The position numbers and the translations under genes were made by a program. Shown piece after piece: positions 1 through 10,594 of a stretch of DNA of 64,000 nucleotides (its first letter is position 1; every line of letters starts with the position of its first letter). Source of the stretch: Helicoverpa zea (taxonomy: Eukaryota > Arthropoda > Insecta > Lepidoptera > Noctuidae). The DNA is taken from assembly GCF_022581195.2 (NCBI RefSeq), contig NC_061455.1:10682189-10746188 (forward strand), written 5' to 3'. The notes under the pieces are model-generated. The model ran no database searches. It was not told the origin of the DNA and saw nothing but the letters and a program-made list of their open reading frames with translations.

Positions 1-1384
1 GTTGATGACGTTGATGTCAACATGCATGAGCTGGTTGGATGCTGGTCCGTCGTACTGAAAATTGCAATACCGATGTTCAGAAAAATCGAATTAAGTAACA
101 CGATATTGTTTCGTTTGATCATAGATGAACTTTTGTCAATTATGTCTAAGCTTTCTCTTATTTCTTTATGCCAATAGGTATCGGTGAGACAGTAAGGTCC
201 AAGATCACCGATAGAATAACCGTCGTTAAAAAAAAATACAACTGACGTTTATGCTGCCGGTGACTTGGGCCTATGTTAGTCTAAAATAATAATTAGGTAG
301 GTACCCAAAGAGCTCCCCATCCGACATGAGTGACCGAGGTGCCGTCGGCGACGTGGTAGTTAGATCCAGCGATGCTACCGGGCTGCACGTTGTTGGAGTA
401 TATAGCCGGATTGCTCAGGTGCACGATGGCCACGTCAAAGTTTAGAGAACTATGGTTGTACTGCGGGTGGAGAGTAATGCTGTTGATAAGGTGAAGGCTG
501 CCGCTATTGGACAGAGAGCTGCCGAGAAGTACACGCCATTCCGAGACGCGGTCACCACTGAAACACAAAGAGAAAACAATTCAAATTAAATTGATACTAA
601 TATCTATTTTGGAACTATTTAAGGTGTGGGTAGAGAACTGATTCCCCTGGTATTAGGCATAATTAATACGTCTAGGACCAAATTACCACCACCTTTATAT
701 GAGTTAAGGATTTCATGGTGATAAAAAAGTTAAATAACTTTGGTCGGTCCACAACTTTTTGTTTGTTAAGATGGCGACTGTGTTGTACTTACTAGAAGCA
801 GTGCGCAGCGGAGAGCACGGCAGTGCTAGTCAGGAGGGATCCTCCGCAACTCTGCATCCACCAGATGCCCCACCAGTGGTATTGCATGTTTGACATGAAG
901 GGGTAGGACGAGATGTCAGTCGCCGAACCACCGACTATGCGGCTTGCGCTCCTCGGCACCGCTGTAATAATATTTAACATGAAATATGCAATTGTAGGCA
1001 GGTTCATATAGGTACGAAGGCCAATACATTTATTTATGTAGTTTTTCACAGAAAACTCCGGCCTCAAAATATAAACTAAGACCAAAGAAAAAATATTAAG
1101 TAAAGATTAGAATAAACAGATTCGACACAGACTCAAACGCTATGTCGTCGTCACCACCGCCTAAAAAAACTGGTGCTGCCCATCTCCGAGCAAGAAATTT
1201 AATATCCGTGTACAGTAGTGCTTGTACCGCCAAAACGTCGCCTGTTTTTGAGCACTATTTTCCACTATTATGGTGTTTACCACTTAAAACTATAATGCAC
1301 AAACTACAACAAGAAAGAAGATGAGCTCTTACCGAAAGCGGAGCCCAGAAGGGCCAGAGAGGCAAAAAATATGATGAAACGCAT
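1..1384 (-). CDS. Trypsin-like serine protease, 3' end outside window (trypsin gene 1)
   Basis: Secreted S1-family endopeptidase, by family a digestive midgut enzyme. Four exons are visible: 1333-1384, 793-961, 305-557 and 1-54, all with GT-AG borders and continuous frame (phases 1, 2, 0), giving 176 residues before the window ends. Exon 1 encodes a hydrophobic signal peptide starting MRFIIFFASL. The activation site is R25 followed by IVGG. The catalytic His is in AAHC (about residue 71) and the catalytic Asp in FDVAIV (about 115); the Ser exon is outside the window, so the substrate pocket cannot be read. Exon 2 is 169 nt, exactly as in the paralogue at 14504-16302, and exon 4 begins YDGPASNQLMHVDI, matching the paralogue's QLQHVDIN region. 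Protease identity is near certain; trypsin rather than chymotrypsin-like rests on similarity to gene 2. Confidence 0.9.
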
Positions 1385-1443
1385 GGTGGTAGCTGACTGT
1401 ACAGAGGACGCAATGTTACAACAGGAACTCCGACATGTTTCAG

Positions 1444-1498
1444 ATATATATACCCTACATAGGCACCCTATATCAATTTCCAAAGCATCATCTGATAA
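1444..1498 (-). promoter_or_regulatory. Candidate core promoter of trypsin gene 1
   Basis: An ATATATATA run at 1444-1452 lies about 60 bases upstream of the start codon (1384), a suitable TATA-box distance for a short 5' leader starting near 1415. A TGATAA GATA-type motif is at 1493-1498. Insect gut protease promoters commonly use GATA factors; that role here is inference. Confidence 0.5.
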
Positions 1499-1734
1499 CT
1501 AATCGCCATTTTAGGAAAACCCCTACGGTATAAGTAGGTAATCTTATAATTATACGATAATTACCTATACACATTTTCGGGGTTGATATGGAAAACCCAA
1601 ACAGCAATTTCATAATTTGGATTCAGTAAGTCTATGTTTGTTGCTATCTCAATAGCTGAACTGGATGAGCTTACAATAAGAATTCTAGTAAGATCAAACG
1701 TCATTTTCAGGTCATTATCAAGATTTCACTACAC

Positions 1735-1850
1735 GTCTGGTCCGTCTGTCACGAGGCTGTATCTTATGAACTGCAACTGTGAAAGATATTTAGACAGTTG
1801 ATATTTTCACAGATGATGTATTTCTGTTGCCACCTTATGATAAAATTAAA
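1735..1850 (+). repeat. Fragment of interspersed repeat with GGTTCCGTACC-type ends
   Basis: Resembles the repeat at 24818-25665: shared segments include GTCCGTCTGTCAC, GGCTGTATCT and TTTTCACAGATGATGTATTT. It is cut short after GTTGCC. A matching right end (GGTACGGAACCC) appears at 2771-2815, so the copy seems split by later insertions. In this copy the CAGATGATG segment is uninterrupted, unlike the copy at 24818. Confidence 0.6.
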
Positions 1851-1908
1851 ACATTTAAGGGGATTTTCATCGAACAGCAAACGTTCCATTTTGCTAGAAC
1901 TAGCGACC

Positions 1909-2591
1909 GGGTTGCCAGGTCCTCAGACGCAAAAGCCGGACAGACCTGTGAGTTTGTCCTGACATTTGGGTAAAAAATCCGGACATCTTGTTTTTTTTGT
2001 CAATTTTTTTATAAAAAGTGTAAAACTAATTTTTTTTGTCCTAACATTCGGTCGATAAATCCGGACGCCTCACATTTTTGAAAAATTTTGGTGTTACTTA
2101 AAAAAAATGGAAATCCGGGATTTTCTGATTGCATTTTAATAAAACAAAAGCAAAATCAAGCTTATATTTCTTTATTATAAGTCAGTCTCTAACTCTCTCA
2201 ATCATCAGTCGAATACATAATATAAACAAAAATTATTTTCTTACTTAACATTATCAAAATTAAACATACCTAACAACAAAAATAAATCAACGTACCGTAA
2301 GCGAAACAAAACATATATCTTCTCCTTTATTTAAACAAAACAAAACATAACTTCTCATAAATTTGCTTTAAAACTTCTTTTTCTTTTAATATGTTGTCAT
2401 GAAAATCTTTGCATGACATGTGTTTTAAATTATACTCTACAATTCGGCGTGATTCGATCTCGATCCGCGCGCGAATTTCGAAATTGAAAAATCCTACCTA
2501 AATCCTAACAGGCCGGATGCCGCTTATTTTGGCCGGACAAGCAATCAAAAATCCTACGTATGTCCTGCTTTATCCTAACACCTGGCAACCC
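1909..2591. mobile_element. Non-autonomous element with 12-bp inverted ends GGGTTGCCAGGT
   Basis: GGGTTGCCAGGT at 1909-1920 is mirrored by ACCTGGCAACCC at 2580-2591. The 683-bp interior has no ORF but repeats short GTCC/CCGGAC motifs near both ends (for example AAATCCGGAC and GGCCGGAC). No clear target-site duplication was found, so the exact ends are uncertain. It lies between two parts of an older repeat. Confidence 0.5.
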
Positions 2592-2770
2592 TTCACCCGC
2601 CCCAGCTTGGCACGGGGGCAATGCTGATACTACTATACATAAAAGTACCTACACATATAAATCATCCGCTTCAATCACGTTCTATGCAAAAAAACCGCTT
2701 AAAAATCCGTTGTGTAGTTTTAAAGATTTAAGCATACAGAGCAAGCGACTTTGTTTTATTCTATGAAGTG

Positions 2771-2815
2771 ATGGTACGGAACCCTTACGGCTTGAGTCTG
2801 TCTCGCACTTGTGTT
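2771..2815 (+). repeat. Right end of GGTACGGAACCC repeat
   Basis: GGTACGGAACCC followed by a CTTGAGTCTG...TCGCACTTG segment matches the right terminus of the copy ending near 25665. It is preceded by a segment (about 2690-2760) reading AAAAATCCGTTGTGTAG, which looks like another retroelement tail. Confidence 0.5.
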
Positions 2816-3205
2816 TTTAGATAAATCTATTATCTTGTATATATTTGAGATAATTTATGTGTTTAGCTTATGTCAAAAATAAAATGCCGGTCTCTAAAAA
2901 ACCGTCGGATCGGTTATTGTAATCCGCAGTAAGGCTATTAATTTATCGACACTGGTTTAACAAAAGCGATTTCTTTTAATCTATATAAAACAAAAACAAA
3001 GTTTTTGAACTTTTACTTCATATTTGCCATTGATAACATTAAACATACCCCTAATCATTTCGATATGAGTACGTAATAGAGATTCATACCGTATTAATTC
3101 ACTAAGGAAAAGCGTCGGCTTATGCTGAATAGCCAATATGCACGCGCGGAAAAAACAAAATCAACCATGGTATGCAAAATTATTATTGTTGTTCCATGCA
3201 AAAAA

Positions 3206-3594
3206 GTCGGCCTAGTGGGTAAAGAGCCAACCTCCCGAGTATGAGGGCGTGGGTTCGATTCTAGGTCGGGCAAGTACCAATGCAACTTTTCTAACTTTGT
3301 ATGTAGGTACTTTCTAAGTATATCTTGGACACCGACACCATGCAATGACTGTGTTTCAGATGGCACGTTAAACTGTAGGTCCCGGCTGTCAATGACATCC
3401 TTGGCAGTCGTTACGGGTAGTCAGAAGCCAGTAAGTCTGACGCCAGTATAACCAAGGGGTATCGGGTTGCCCGGGTAAATGGGTTGAGGAGGTCAGACAG
3501 GCAGTCGCTCCTTGTAAAGCATTGGTACTCAGCTGAATCCGGTTAGACTGGAAGCCGACCTCAACATAGTTAGGAAAAGGCTCGGGAGATGATG
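3206..3594 (+). mobile_element. tRNA-derived SINE, near full length
   Basis: The 5' head has RNA polymerase III promoter boxes: box A-like TAGTGGGTAAAG (3213-3224) and box B GGTTCGATTCT (3252-3262), with tRNA-like spacing. The body ends with GACTGGAAGCCGACC and the A/G-rich GGAAAAGGCTCGG tail. Related copies or pieces are at 7424-7790, 50155-50215 (-), 51958-52015 and 55590-55742. It is a decayed tRNA-derived element, not a functional tRNA. Confidence 0.75.
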
Positions 3595-3599
3595 TTGCA

Positions 3600-5227
3600 A
3601 AATTAAATAAATTATATAATTTTTTGCTTTGTAACGAATTTTTTTAAAACAAAAATGTGACTGTAAAATGTTAACTGATACCTAGAAGTTTAACCCTTTG
3701 TTGAACCATCGCAGTTGAGTGATTGTCCTGTGCAACACTTGTCCTTCTAGTTATTTCGACGCTGTCAGATTCTACCTGTTTTTTTATCTTGTTAGTTAGA
3801 TATCGAATACCTGGGTATACAATTACATATTCTGGTATTTCCTCAAGAAGATAAGCATGATATCACGTGATTAACGATTAACTACTGATTTTTTTGTTCT
3901 GTTGATAACTGGGTGTTTCCCGTATATTCACCCAGGGCCCGTGGAAACTACTTCCCTTCCTAACAGTGAACGAATTTGGAGCTTTTATAAGGGTAGGGTG
4001 CAAACGACTAATTTGAAACTATTTTGATTTGTAACTTAAACTTTTTTCTATTATCCAACTCAAACAAGAAATCTTTATAATTGATCTTTATAGGAATGTA
4101 CGTATGTAAGGATGGTAAGAAAGTTAGAAAGTGGTAGCAAGTTAGTGGTAGAAAGTAGGTGGTAAAGAGTTTATAGGGTGTGTAGGTATATATAGCACAT
4201 AAAGAGGGGAGTTCATAGGGGGAGTAATTAGGGTAGTACATAAAATGAGAAATAAGTGTAGGTCAAAAGTAAATGAGGGCTGTGGGCATTGCCCGCATTG
4301 TCCACTACGGTAGATCCATTACAAACTATAGGTAGGTATAGCCCGAAGTTTGGCACGCGTCTGTAGCCTTTCCCGATATGGAACAATTAAACATTTTTTT
4401 CTAATAAGTTCAGGTTTGATAAGCTCGTTGAACGAAGCAAATAAAGTCATAGATCTTTGCTTCAGCAGATTTTGTACCTAGATTAAATTTCGCATTCAGC
4501 ACGGTTTGATGAAAACGTTAGAACGGAAAGTGCACGCAACGGATACTTAATGATTGTTTTTTTGTTATCAATATTTTTTCCGTTTGTAAGCCATGTTCGT
4601 AAATAATAGAATCAGATTAGATATTAATTAATGTAATCTAATCGTGAACATACCTATTAATAAAAACATTTTGCCCATAAGCAATTTTCAGACAGGGTTT
4701 TTTCAACCTTTGTTGTAGGTAGATATTATATGAATCTTTTTTTTTTTTAGCGACGTAAAATCATCAAATGACCCCTCCCGCTGTGGGTTAGCAGCGGTGA
4801 GGGAGTGTCAGACTCTTACTGACTAAAATCGTCGTGTTCCGTCATAGACCTTTTATGTACCAGGGCCGCGGTATCTCTTTCGAACAACCCGCAGCCCCGG
4901 AGATATTATATGAATCTTAACTTATTTTTTTTCAACCTTGATAACACGAACTTAAAAGAACCGGTGCAGAGTCTAAAGTCTGGTACCTAATTCAAATCAT
5001 TTTGTTGTTTCAAATAAGAAAATATTTTTTCCATGCAAAATGTCTCTCAATTTCTAACTGAATCGTTGGTATAGGTACACAAACTAGTAATTTTTTTACT
5101 AGACCTTGAGTTGTAAGGATTTTTTAAAAAGAATTAGGTACCGGGTTTTTTTGAATCTTTGTCCGGGTTTGACGAAATTCGAGATGGCAACCCTACCTTT
5201 GATCAAATTGCTGTTAATTCGATTAAT
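3600..5227. other. AT-rich intergenic sequence with repeat fragments, no gene seen
   Basis: No ORF here resembles a gene. At about 4080-4350 is a purine-rich degenerate minisatellite (GGTAG, GGGAGT and ACATAA units) ending in a CTACGGTAGATCC segment also found near 49495. At 4765-4905 is a SINE-like fragment containing GGTTAGCAGCGGTGAGGGAG; a diverged cousin is at about 46635-46700. Confidence 0.5.
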
Positions 5228-5308
5228 ATAACGGTGTCCAGTAAATAGCACGACATACTGCAGTGGGTGATAGCTTGGGTCACTACCTATCAATACAACA
5301 CTATACAA

Positions 5309-5691
5309 GGTGTTGATTTGCATTTGTGCCGTAGTTCAGGAGGAGGACATAAAATACGTAAATAATCGATTGAAATTACAGTAGATGGGAAATAGCTAAT
5401 ATGCACTGCTTTTTTTGTCATTGTAATGTCGTGGTATTTCAGAAGTAATCCAATTTTATGAATGAAATTTATAAGTGATCGTTGCGTATGCTTTGTGTTT
5501 GCGTTTGTGTGAGGGCGCAGCACGGTTTTAAGGCCAGTAACATACGCGCCAAGTTTAAATAAGGCTAGATGACATTTACGGAATTCCGAAAAAAAAAAAA
5601 AAAAAATACGTACCAATTTTTTTGTTGATTTGGGTCGAGAATCATTAGCATAATTACCTCCTTGAAAGTGGCACGGATGCAAATCAACAGC
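5309..5691. mobile_element. Small inverted-repeat element inserted in the left arm of the mariner-like transposon
   Basis: The ends are ACAAGGTGTTGATTTGCAT and its near mirror; the perfect core GTTGATTTGCAT is at 5312-5323 and 5677-5688. The opposite arm (about 9580-9605) runs straight across this point (CATATATTGTGTTGTATTG), so it preserves the empty site. The exact ends are uncertain by a few bases. A long A run at 5589-5606 and no convincing ORF are inside. Confidence 0.7.
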
Positions 5692-6269
5692 TTGTATATG
5701 TTCAGCAAAATCTTACGGATTTACAGTTTTACAAAATTTTCCGAAATACCGAAAAATCTCTACCTTGAGACAGATTTTTAAGCATCTCGTTATGAAAAAA
5801 TCCTTTTCTAGTACTTTTTTTTACATCAAATTATTCGTGAATGGTTACTTTACTCATTAATAAGTCTTTTTTCTATCAAAAACAAGAATGTTTTCAAGAA
5901 ATACAATTTGTTGTTTAAGTTTGCACTGAACTATTTTCTTATCACTTAAGTTTAACCTACAGTGGTGAAAAAAAATGTATGGGGCAGTTGTGTACAACAA
6001 ACTTAAAAAATAGCTTGTTTAATGGTGATTTAGGAAAGATACAATACTAGTGCATTACATTTTAAAAAATACGAAAAATGAGCTATTTTACTTAATAAGA
6101 GCATTTTATTTTAAATGCAAGTAATGTGACTTTGAATTCTAATCGCTGTCGTACTTCGGTTCGAATTACATAATATTTCATCTACAGCCGACCCGTTGGC
6201 CGGTCATGACATCTTGAAGGATAAGTTAATAGTAAAAAAAACAGGAGTTAACTTTGATAAACATTTATT

Positions 6270-6730
6270 TAAATAAATTACAATAAATGCTCAAATTGTT
6301 TCCTTTGTACACGCTCGGCATCTTCTTAAAAATGAGCTTTTGAGTCTCCTCAAGCTTATTTCCGATATTTTTTCTTGCTGCAATGTTAACCACTCAATTC
6401 ATTGTCATTTTGGATCGGTTTTTCATAGACTTTGTCCTTCATGGCACCCCAATAAAAAAAATCCAGGGGGTTTAGGTCCGGAGACCTAGGTGGCCATAAT
6501 ATCGGTCCCAGTCACCCAATCCACCTGCCTGGATAAGCTTCATCTAAGTAGGCTTACTTCCCGCCCATAATGAGCAGGGCTCCCATAATTTTGAAGCCAC
6601 ATCACCTCTCTTAGCTCACTCGGAACATTTTCAAGGAGCGTGGGTAGGGTTTCTCGTAAAAACTCCAAGTAATTATTGGCATTTAATGTAGGTGGAAGCT
6701 CGATGGGACCCACAATCACAACTAGTTTTA
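6270..6730 (-). pseudogene. Degenerate Tc1/mariner-family transposase remnant
   Basis: Minus-strand reading from about 6725 gives VVIVGPIELPPTLNANNYLE followed by a FLRETLPTLLENVPSELRE-like segment, then QNYGSPAH, where the family normally has the catalytic NDG-PAH; the Asp has become Tyr. A shifted frame gives YLDEAYPGRWIG, and another gives RSPDLNPLDFF, the motif holding the third catalytic Asp. At least two frameshifts and a stop interrupt it. It is a dead catalytic-domain fragment lying between the arms of the 5228-9670 element. Confidence 0.75.
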
Positions 6731-7423
6731 TAATAATTCACATAAATGAGCAGCTATTACTTATTCTCATAGTAGTTTTTGTCAAAATTACGTTATTTTT
6801 TCAACAAAATCAGCTTCTCTGGAACTAAAATAGCATTTTTTGTATTTTTTTAATGAAAATGCACTAGTGTTGTATATTTCCTAAATCACCATTAAACAAG
6901 CCTTTTTTTAAGTTTGTTGTACAAAACTGCCCCATACATTTTTTTTTCACCACTGTAGGTTAAACTTAAGTGATAAGAAAATTTTTCAGTGCAAACTTAA
7001 ACAACAAATTGTATTTCTTGAAAACATTCTTCTTTTTGATAGAAAAAAGACTTATTAATGAACTAGCTTCTGCCCGCGACTTCGTACGCGGATCCTGTCC
7101 CTTATGCCAGCGACTACGGGGTCAGCAAAATCAAAGATCTGAATAGTCTGATATTGAATTTTAAGGGCCCGTTGACTTGGAAACAACGGAATACGCATAA
7201 CCATTAGAAACGTTCCATATATTTAATTTTTGTACTTTAACGGCAAAAGCACAGCAGACTAAACAAAACGCTGAGAACTGAACCGCAATAGACGTGACCA
7301 TAGGGATAAAAGTGGTGATTCTAATTAGTCCGCATTTAAGTTGTGAGTGGCAAAAATATTAGGTACACGTATTATTACGTAAAAAAAACATTAAATAGAT
7401 GACAAAGTCGTGGTGACTTAGTG

Positions 7424-7790
7424 GAAGTCGTGGTGGTTTAGTGGGTAGAGAACCAATCTCTCAAGTATGAGCGTGCGGCTTTGATTCCAGGTCTGGCAAG
7501 TGCCTGCCAATGCAACTTTTCTAAGTTCTTATGTACTTTCTACGTATATTTTGGATACCAATGACCGTTATTTGGAGGGGATGTTAAACTGTAGGTTCCG
7601 GCTGTCATTGAACATTCTTGGCAGTCGTTATGGGTAGTCAGAAGCCAGTAAGTCTTACCAAGGGGTGTTGGGTTGAGCGGGTAACCGGGTTGTGGAGGTC
7701 AGATAGGCAGTCGCTCCTTGTAAAACACTGGTACTCAGTTGCATCGTGACTGGAAGTCGACCCTAACATAATTGGGACAAAGGCTCTTGA
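7424..7790 (+). mobile_element. tRNA-derived SINE copy
   Basis: Same family as 3206-3594. The head GTGGTTTAGTGGGTAGAG resembles box A; the box B region reads GCTTTGATTCCAG and is degenerate. The body shares GGCAGTCGTTATGGGTAGTC and the tail GACTGGAAGTCGACC. It is followed at once by the left target-site copy of the LINE insertion at 7810. Confidence 0.7.
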
Positions 7791-7809
7791 CGACAATAAT
7801 AATGAGATA

Positions 7810-8475
7810 CAGGCACCGCAGGACATCTGAGGCTGATGACGGGGAGTAGCGACCCCGCGGGGCTATATATACTGAGTTTTCCAGGGAGAGTATACTGTCC
7901 CCCATCTCCGGCCGGTCGGAGTGAACCATGACGGGGGTAGGTCTCACGCCTCTGGCTTGGCTTGGCCGTCCAGAGTGGAGTCGCTAGAGCAGGATTAGTA
8001 GCCCTGCTCGGAGGGTAGGTGCCTCATGGTAAGCACAGGGAGCGCGCAATCAGCGTTTAAAGTCCACCGAGGTATCCTCACCCTACAGCCGCTCATGTAC
8101 CTGTTGCCCTCTTGTTGCTATTCAGTGACTGGTTCCCGGGGGCCCAGTAAGTCAGGTGGCAAGTCTCCACCTGCCATTTTTACATGTACCTAATACATTG
8201 TCATCCACTAACATCCCATCACAATAGCCCAAGTACTTTTCCTCCATAGTTAGCAATAGTTTAGCACAGAACCGGGGATTGTCTTTTTTTAACGACGTCC
8301 ATCGGGGATTGTCCTTGGGTTCATTTCTATAGTGTATAAAGGGATAATCGTCGGTTTTGTGTCACCATTTCAATAAAGTTGTCTCAAAGGGTCTTCAGCG
8401 TGTTGGCTTCGGCCCCACGTTTGCCTCCCAAAAATTCGGAACTCTGTAGTCCCGAGGTCTGGAAGAGACATACAA
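7810..8475 (+). mobile_element. 5'-truncated LINE 3' region flanked by 15-bp target-site duplication
   Basis: AATAATAATGAGATA at 7795-7809 is repeated exactly at 8476-8490, the signature of target-primed retrotransposition. The 666-bp insert is GC-richer than its surroundings and has no long ORF, consistent with a 3'-untranslated fragment ending in GAAGAGACATACAA. The clade cannot be assigned from this fragment. Its last 137 bp and the right-hand target copy are also present at 26454-26605. Confidence 0.75.
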
Positions 8476-10594
8476 AATAATAATGAGATATAACGCAACA
8501 AAGTCGGAGAGTGGGGGCTCGTAACGCCACGTCTAGGTATGTAAAATTTGTACTAAGCAGTGACTTAACACAAAATTCAAGCGTGTTGTATCTTCGTTAT
8601 TATTTGTTTGTGAGAGAGAGAAAAGAAAAATACGTGTCTATTATTTTAGGGTTATCTAAAAGACGTACTAATTACTTTTTTTTGATTCGCCATACCTATT
8701 TAATAACATTCATTTCTATACATTTCAAGTGTAGTATTGCTCTTGAAGTTCCACATCAGGTGTTCCAGATCTTCGATGTTTATACGTCAATAGAGAGTGC
8801 TTATCAGATTGAACCACTAAAACGTCATATCTTCATATGCTATAGTCTAGCTGGGCCCCTGGAGTTCCACATCAGGTGTTTTATTTTTTTTAGATCTTCA
8901 ATTTGTATAAGTCAATAGAAAGTGCTTATCAAATTGAACAACTTTTGCTAAAACATCATACCGTATATGGTACAGAGAAGCTGGGCTCTTGGGGTTCCAC
9001 ATCAGGTGTTCCAGATCTTCAAATTTATTATCTCAGCTGAAAATGCTCATCACATGAAACAATTTTTGCCATGGCACCATTTTTGTATCTCTTATAGTTT
9101 TGTTGGTCTGTTGGAGTTCTGCATCAGGTCTTCAAGTTTCGAAGATAAATTATAGCCTATATGTTAACCAGGCTTAATGCTGATACAACAAAGAAAAAAT
9201 CATTGGAATCCGTTCAGTAGTTCGGAAGATTAGCGTGTACAAACAAACAGACATACAGACATACAGACATGCAGACATACAGACATACAGACAGAATTTT
9301 TTTTTTGGATTTGTGCTCCATTACTGTTTCTAAACCCCACCCAATTATTATTTTTTTAATATATTCAATGTACAGACACAGTTTTTTACAGATTTATTAC
9401 CTATATATATATATGTATAGATATGTATAGATAAAGTAACCATTCACGAATAATTTGATGTAAAAGAAGTACTAGAAAAGTATTTTTTCATTACGAGATG
9501 CTTAAAAATCTGTTTCAAGGTAGAGATTTTTCGGTATTTCGGAAAATTTGTAAATTAAAACTGTAAATCCGTAAGATTTTGCTGAACATATATTGTGTTG
9601 TATTGATAAGTAGTGACCCAAGCTATCACCCCCTGCAGTATGTCGTGCTATTTACTGGACACCCTGTATACCCAATGGTTAATGAAATAAAATGATCGCT
9701 CCCAAATTAAAATGCCGGTAGATTTAGGAAAGGCGATGGAATAACTTGGCGCGAATTGCTTTAGGTATCATTAGGTATTCTAGTTTTTTTTCCGAGGATT
9801 CACTCGCGTCCCATGAGAACGACTGCATGTACCGCCGTATTACGCTACTCAGTACCACCCTGGGGGTGGTTGCCACCCCTTCTCGGGGGTGGATTTTTTT
9901 GCAAAATAACCTCGGATATCGATGGAAGACCTAATTTTAAGCTAAAGTTGTCTATAAAGCTTTTTAAAAAATCCAATACTTTTCAAGTTATTGGTAATTG
10001 AAAATTGGCAATTTTTTCACGTTTTTCTTCAGTTTTTTGCAAATATCTCCAAAAATATACGTTTTATCGAAATATTTATAAAGGACAAAATTGTAGCAGG
10101 TAAAACAATGAACAATTTGATGTTTTATAAAGTTCTATAGTTGCAATATTAAGCTAGATATTAAAGATTAAAGCCGTTTTTTACTTTGTCTGAAATTTAA
10201 TCGACGTGGTCAATGCCATCTATTGTTTTAGTAAGTTGATCAATTTACGAGTTTTATTATTTTCCGGTGACATATATACACATTACAATAGTTGTTGGTC
10301 TTTATTATACTGCCTACTTTCACAATGCTCCAAATATTGACACTCCGAAATTTTCAGTTACTAAGTTGAAAAAAATATGACAAGTTTTTAGACCATAACT
10401 AATTCAATTTTCGTGGTATCACAATTTTTCTTTTTCTAAAACGGTGAACAGTTAAAGGGCTTAAGAGAGGCTGTGATTGCGCTGCCACGCGCTCTTTAAG
10501 GCGACGAATTGGTCAACAATAATTCCATAACCGGCACGCGCATCTAAGGCGCCAAAAGGGGTCGGAGCGTCTGAGCGGGGCGAGGATAACAATA
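8339..10594 (+). repeat. Source copy of a 2256-bp near-identical duplication
   Basis: Each base from 8339 to 10594 corresponds to the position 18115 bases further right (26454-28709). Reading the lines side by side, I found no gap and one substitution (A at 8702, C at 26817). The block starts inside the LINE fragment, crosses the tandem array, the end of the 7063 insertion and the end of the mariner-like element, and stops inside the loop of the fold-back element. Its ends match no element end, so it is a segmental copy; the flanking elements continue only here, which marks this as the older site. Confidence 0.9.
8748..9160 (+). repeat. Four-unit degenerate tandem repeat, about 120 bp period
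   Basis: The segment GTTCCACATCAGGTGTT recurs at 8748, 8864 and 8994, with a weaker unit (GTTCTGCATCAGG) at 9116, giving spacings of 116, 130 and 122. Each unit also carries CCAGATCTTC-like and TGCTTATCA/TGCTCATCA segments. The ORFs over it follow the repeat rather than any known protein. The array is present again at 26863-27275. Confidence 0.7.

Larger units (their letters stand above)
7063..9436 (+). mobile_element. Retroelement-like insertion carrying further nested elements
   Basis: It begins ACTAGCTTCTGCCCGCGAC and ends in a CAGACATA-rich tail plus TATGTATAGATA, the start and end pattern of the short copy at 15525-15735. The left mariner arm (about 5845-5865) reads through the same position without interruption, so this is a younger insertion. 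Inside are a SINE (7424-7790), a LINE 3' fragment (7810-8475) and a four-unit tandem array (8748-9160). The class (RTE-like or derived non-autonomous) is inference. Confidence 0.6.
5228..9670 (-). mobile_element. Mariner-like transposon with very long inverted repeats, opened by two later insertions
   Basis: The left arm (5228-5308 plus about 5692-6100) is the inverted complement of the right arm (about 6780-7062 plus 9437-9670). The outer ends read GGTGTCCAGTAAATAG and CTATTTACTGGACACC. With the insertions at 5309-5691 and 7063-9436 removed, each arm is close to 0.5 kb and they enclose a degenerate Tc1/mariner-type transposase (about 6270-6730, minus strand). A flanking TA on each side is compatible with mariner insertion. 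The arms are similar but not identical, so the element is old and cannot move by itself. Confidence 0.75.

Noticed and set aside
3206..3290. A tRNA gene
   Set aside because: Box A and box B are present, but a cloverleaf with paired acceptor stem is not; the body continues as a SINE.
8511..9155. ORFs of 135 and 62 codons, repeated at 26626-27270
   Set aside because: They follow a four-unit DNA tandem repeat and the 2256-bp duplication; identical translation in both places reflects recent copying, not selection on a protein.
9247..9295. CAGACATA direct repeats as a CRISPR-like array
   Set aside because: Uninterrupted 8-bp microsatellite in a retroelement tail of a eukaryote, with no spacers.
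9746..10001. Overlapping 62-codon ORFs, also at 27861-28116
   Set aside because: They lie across the left arm of the fold-back element and have no protein features.
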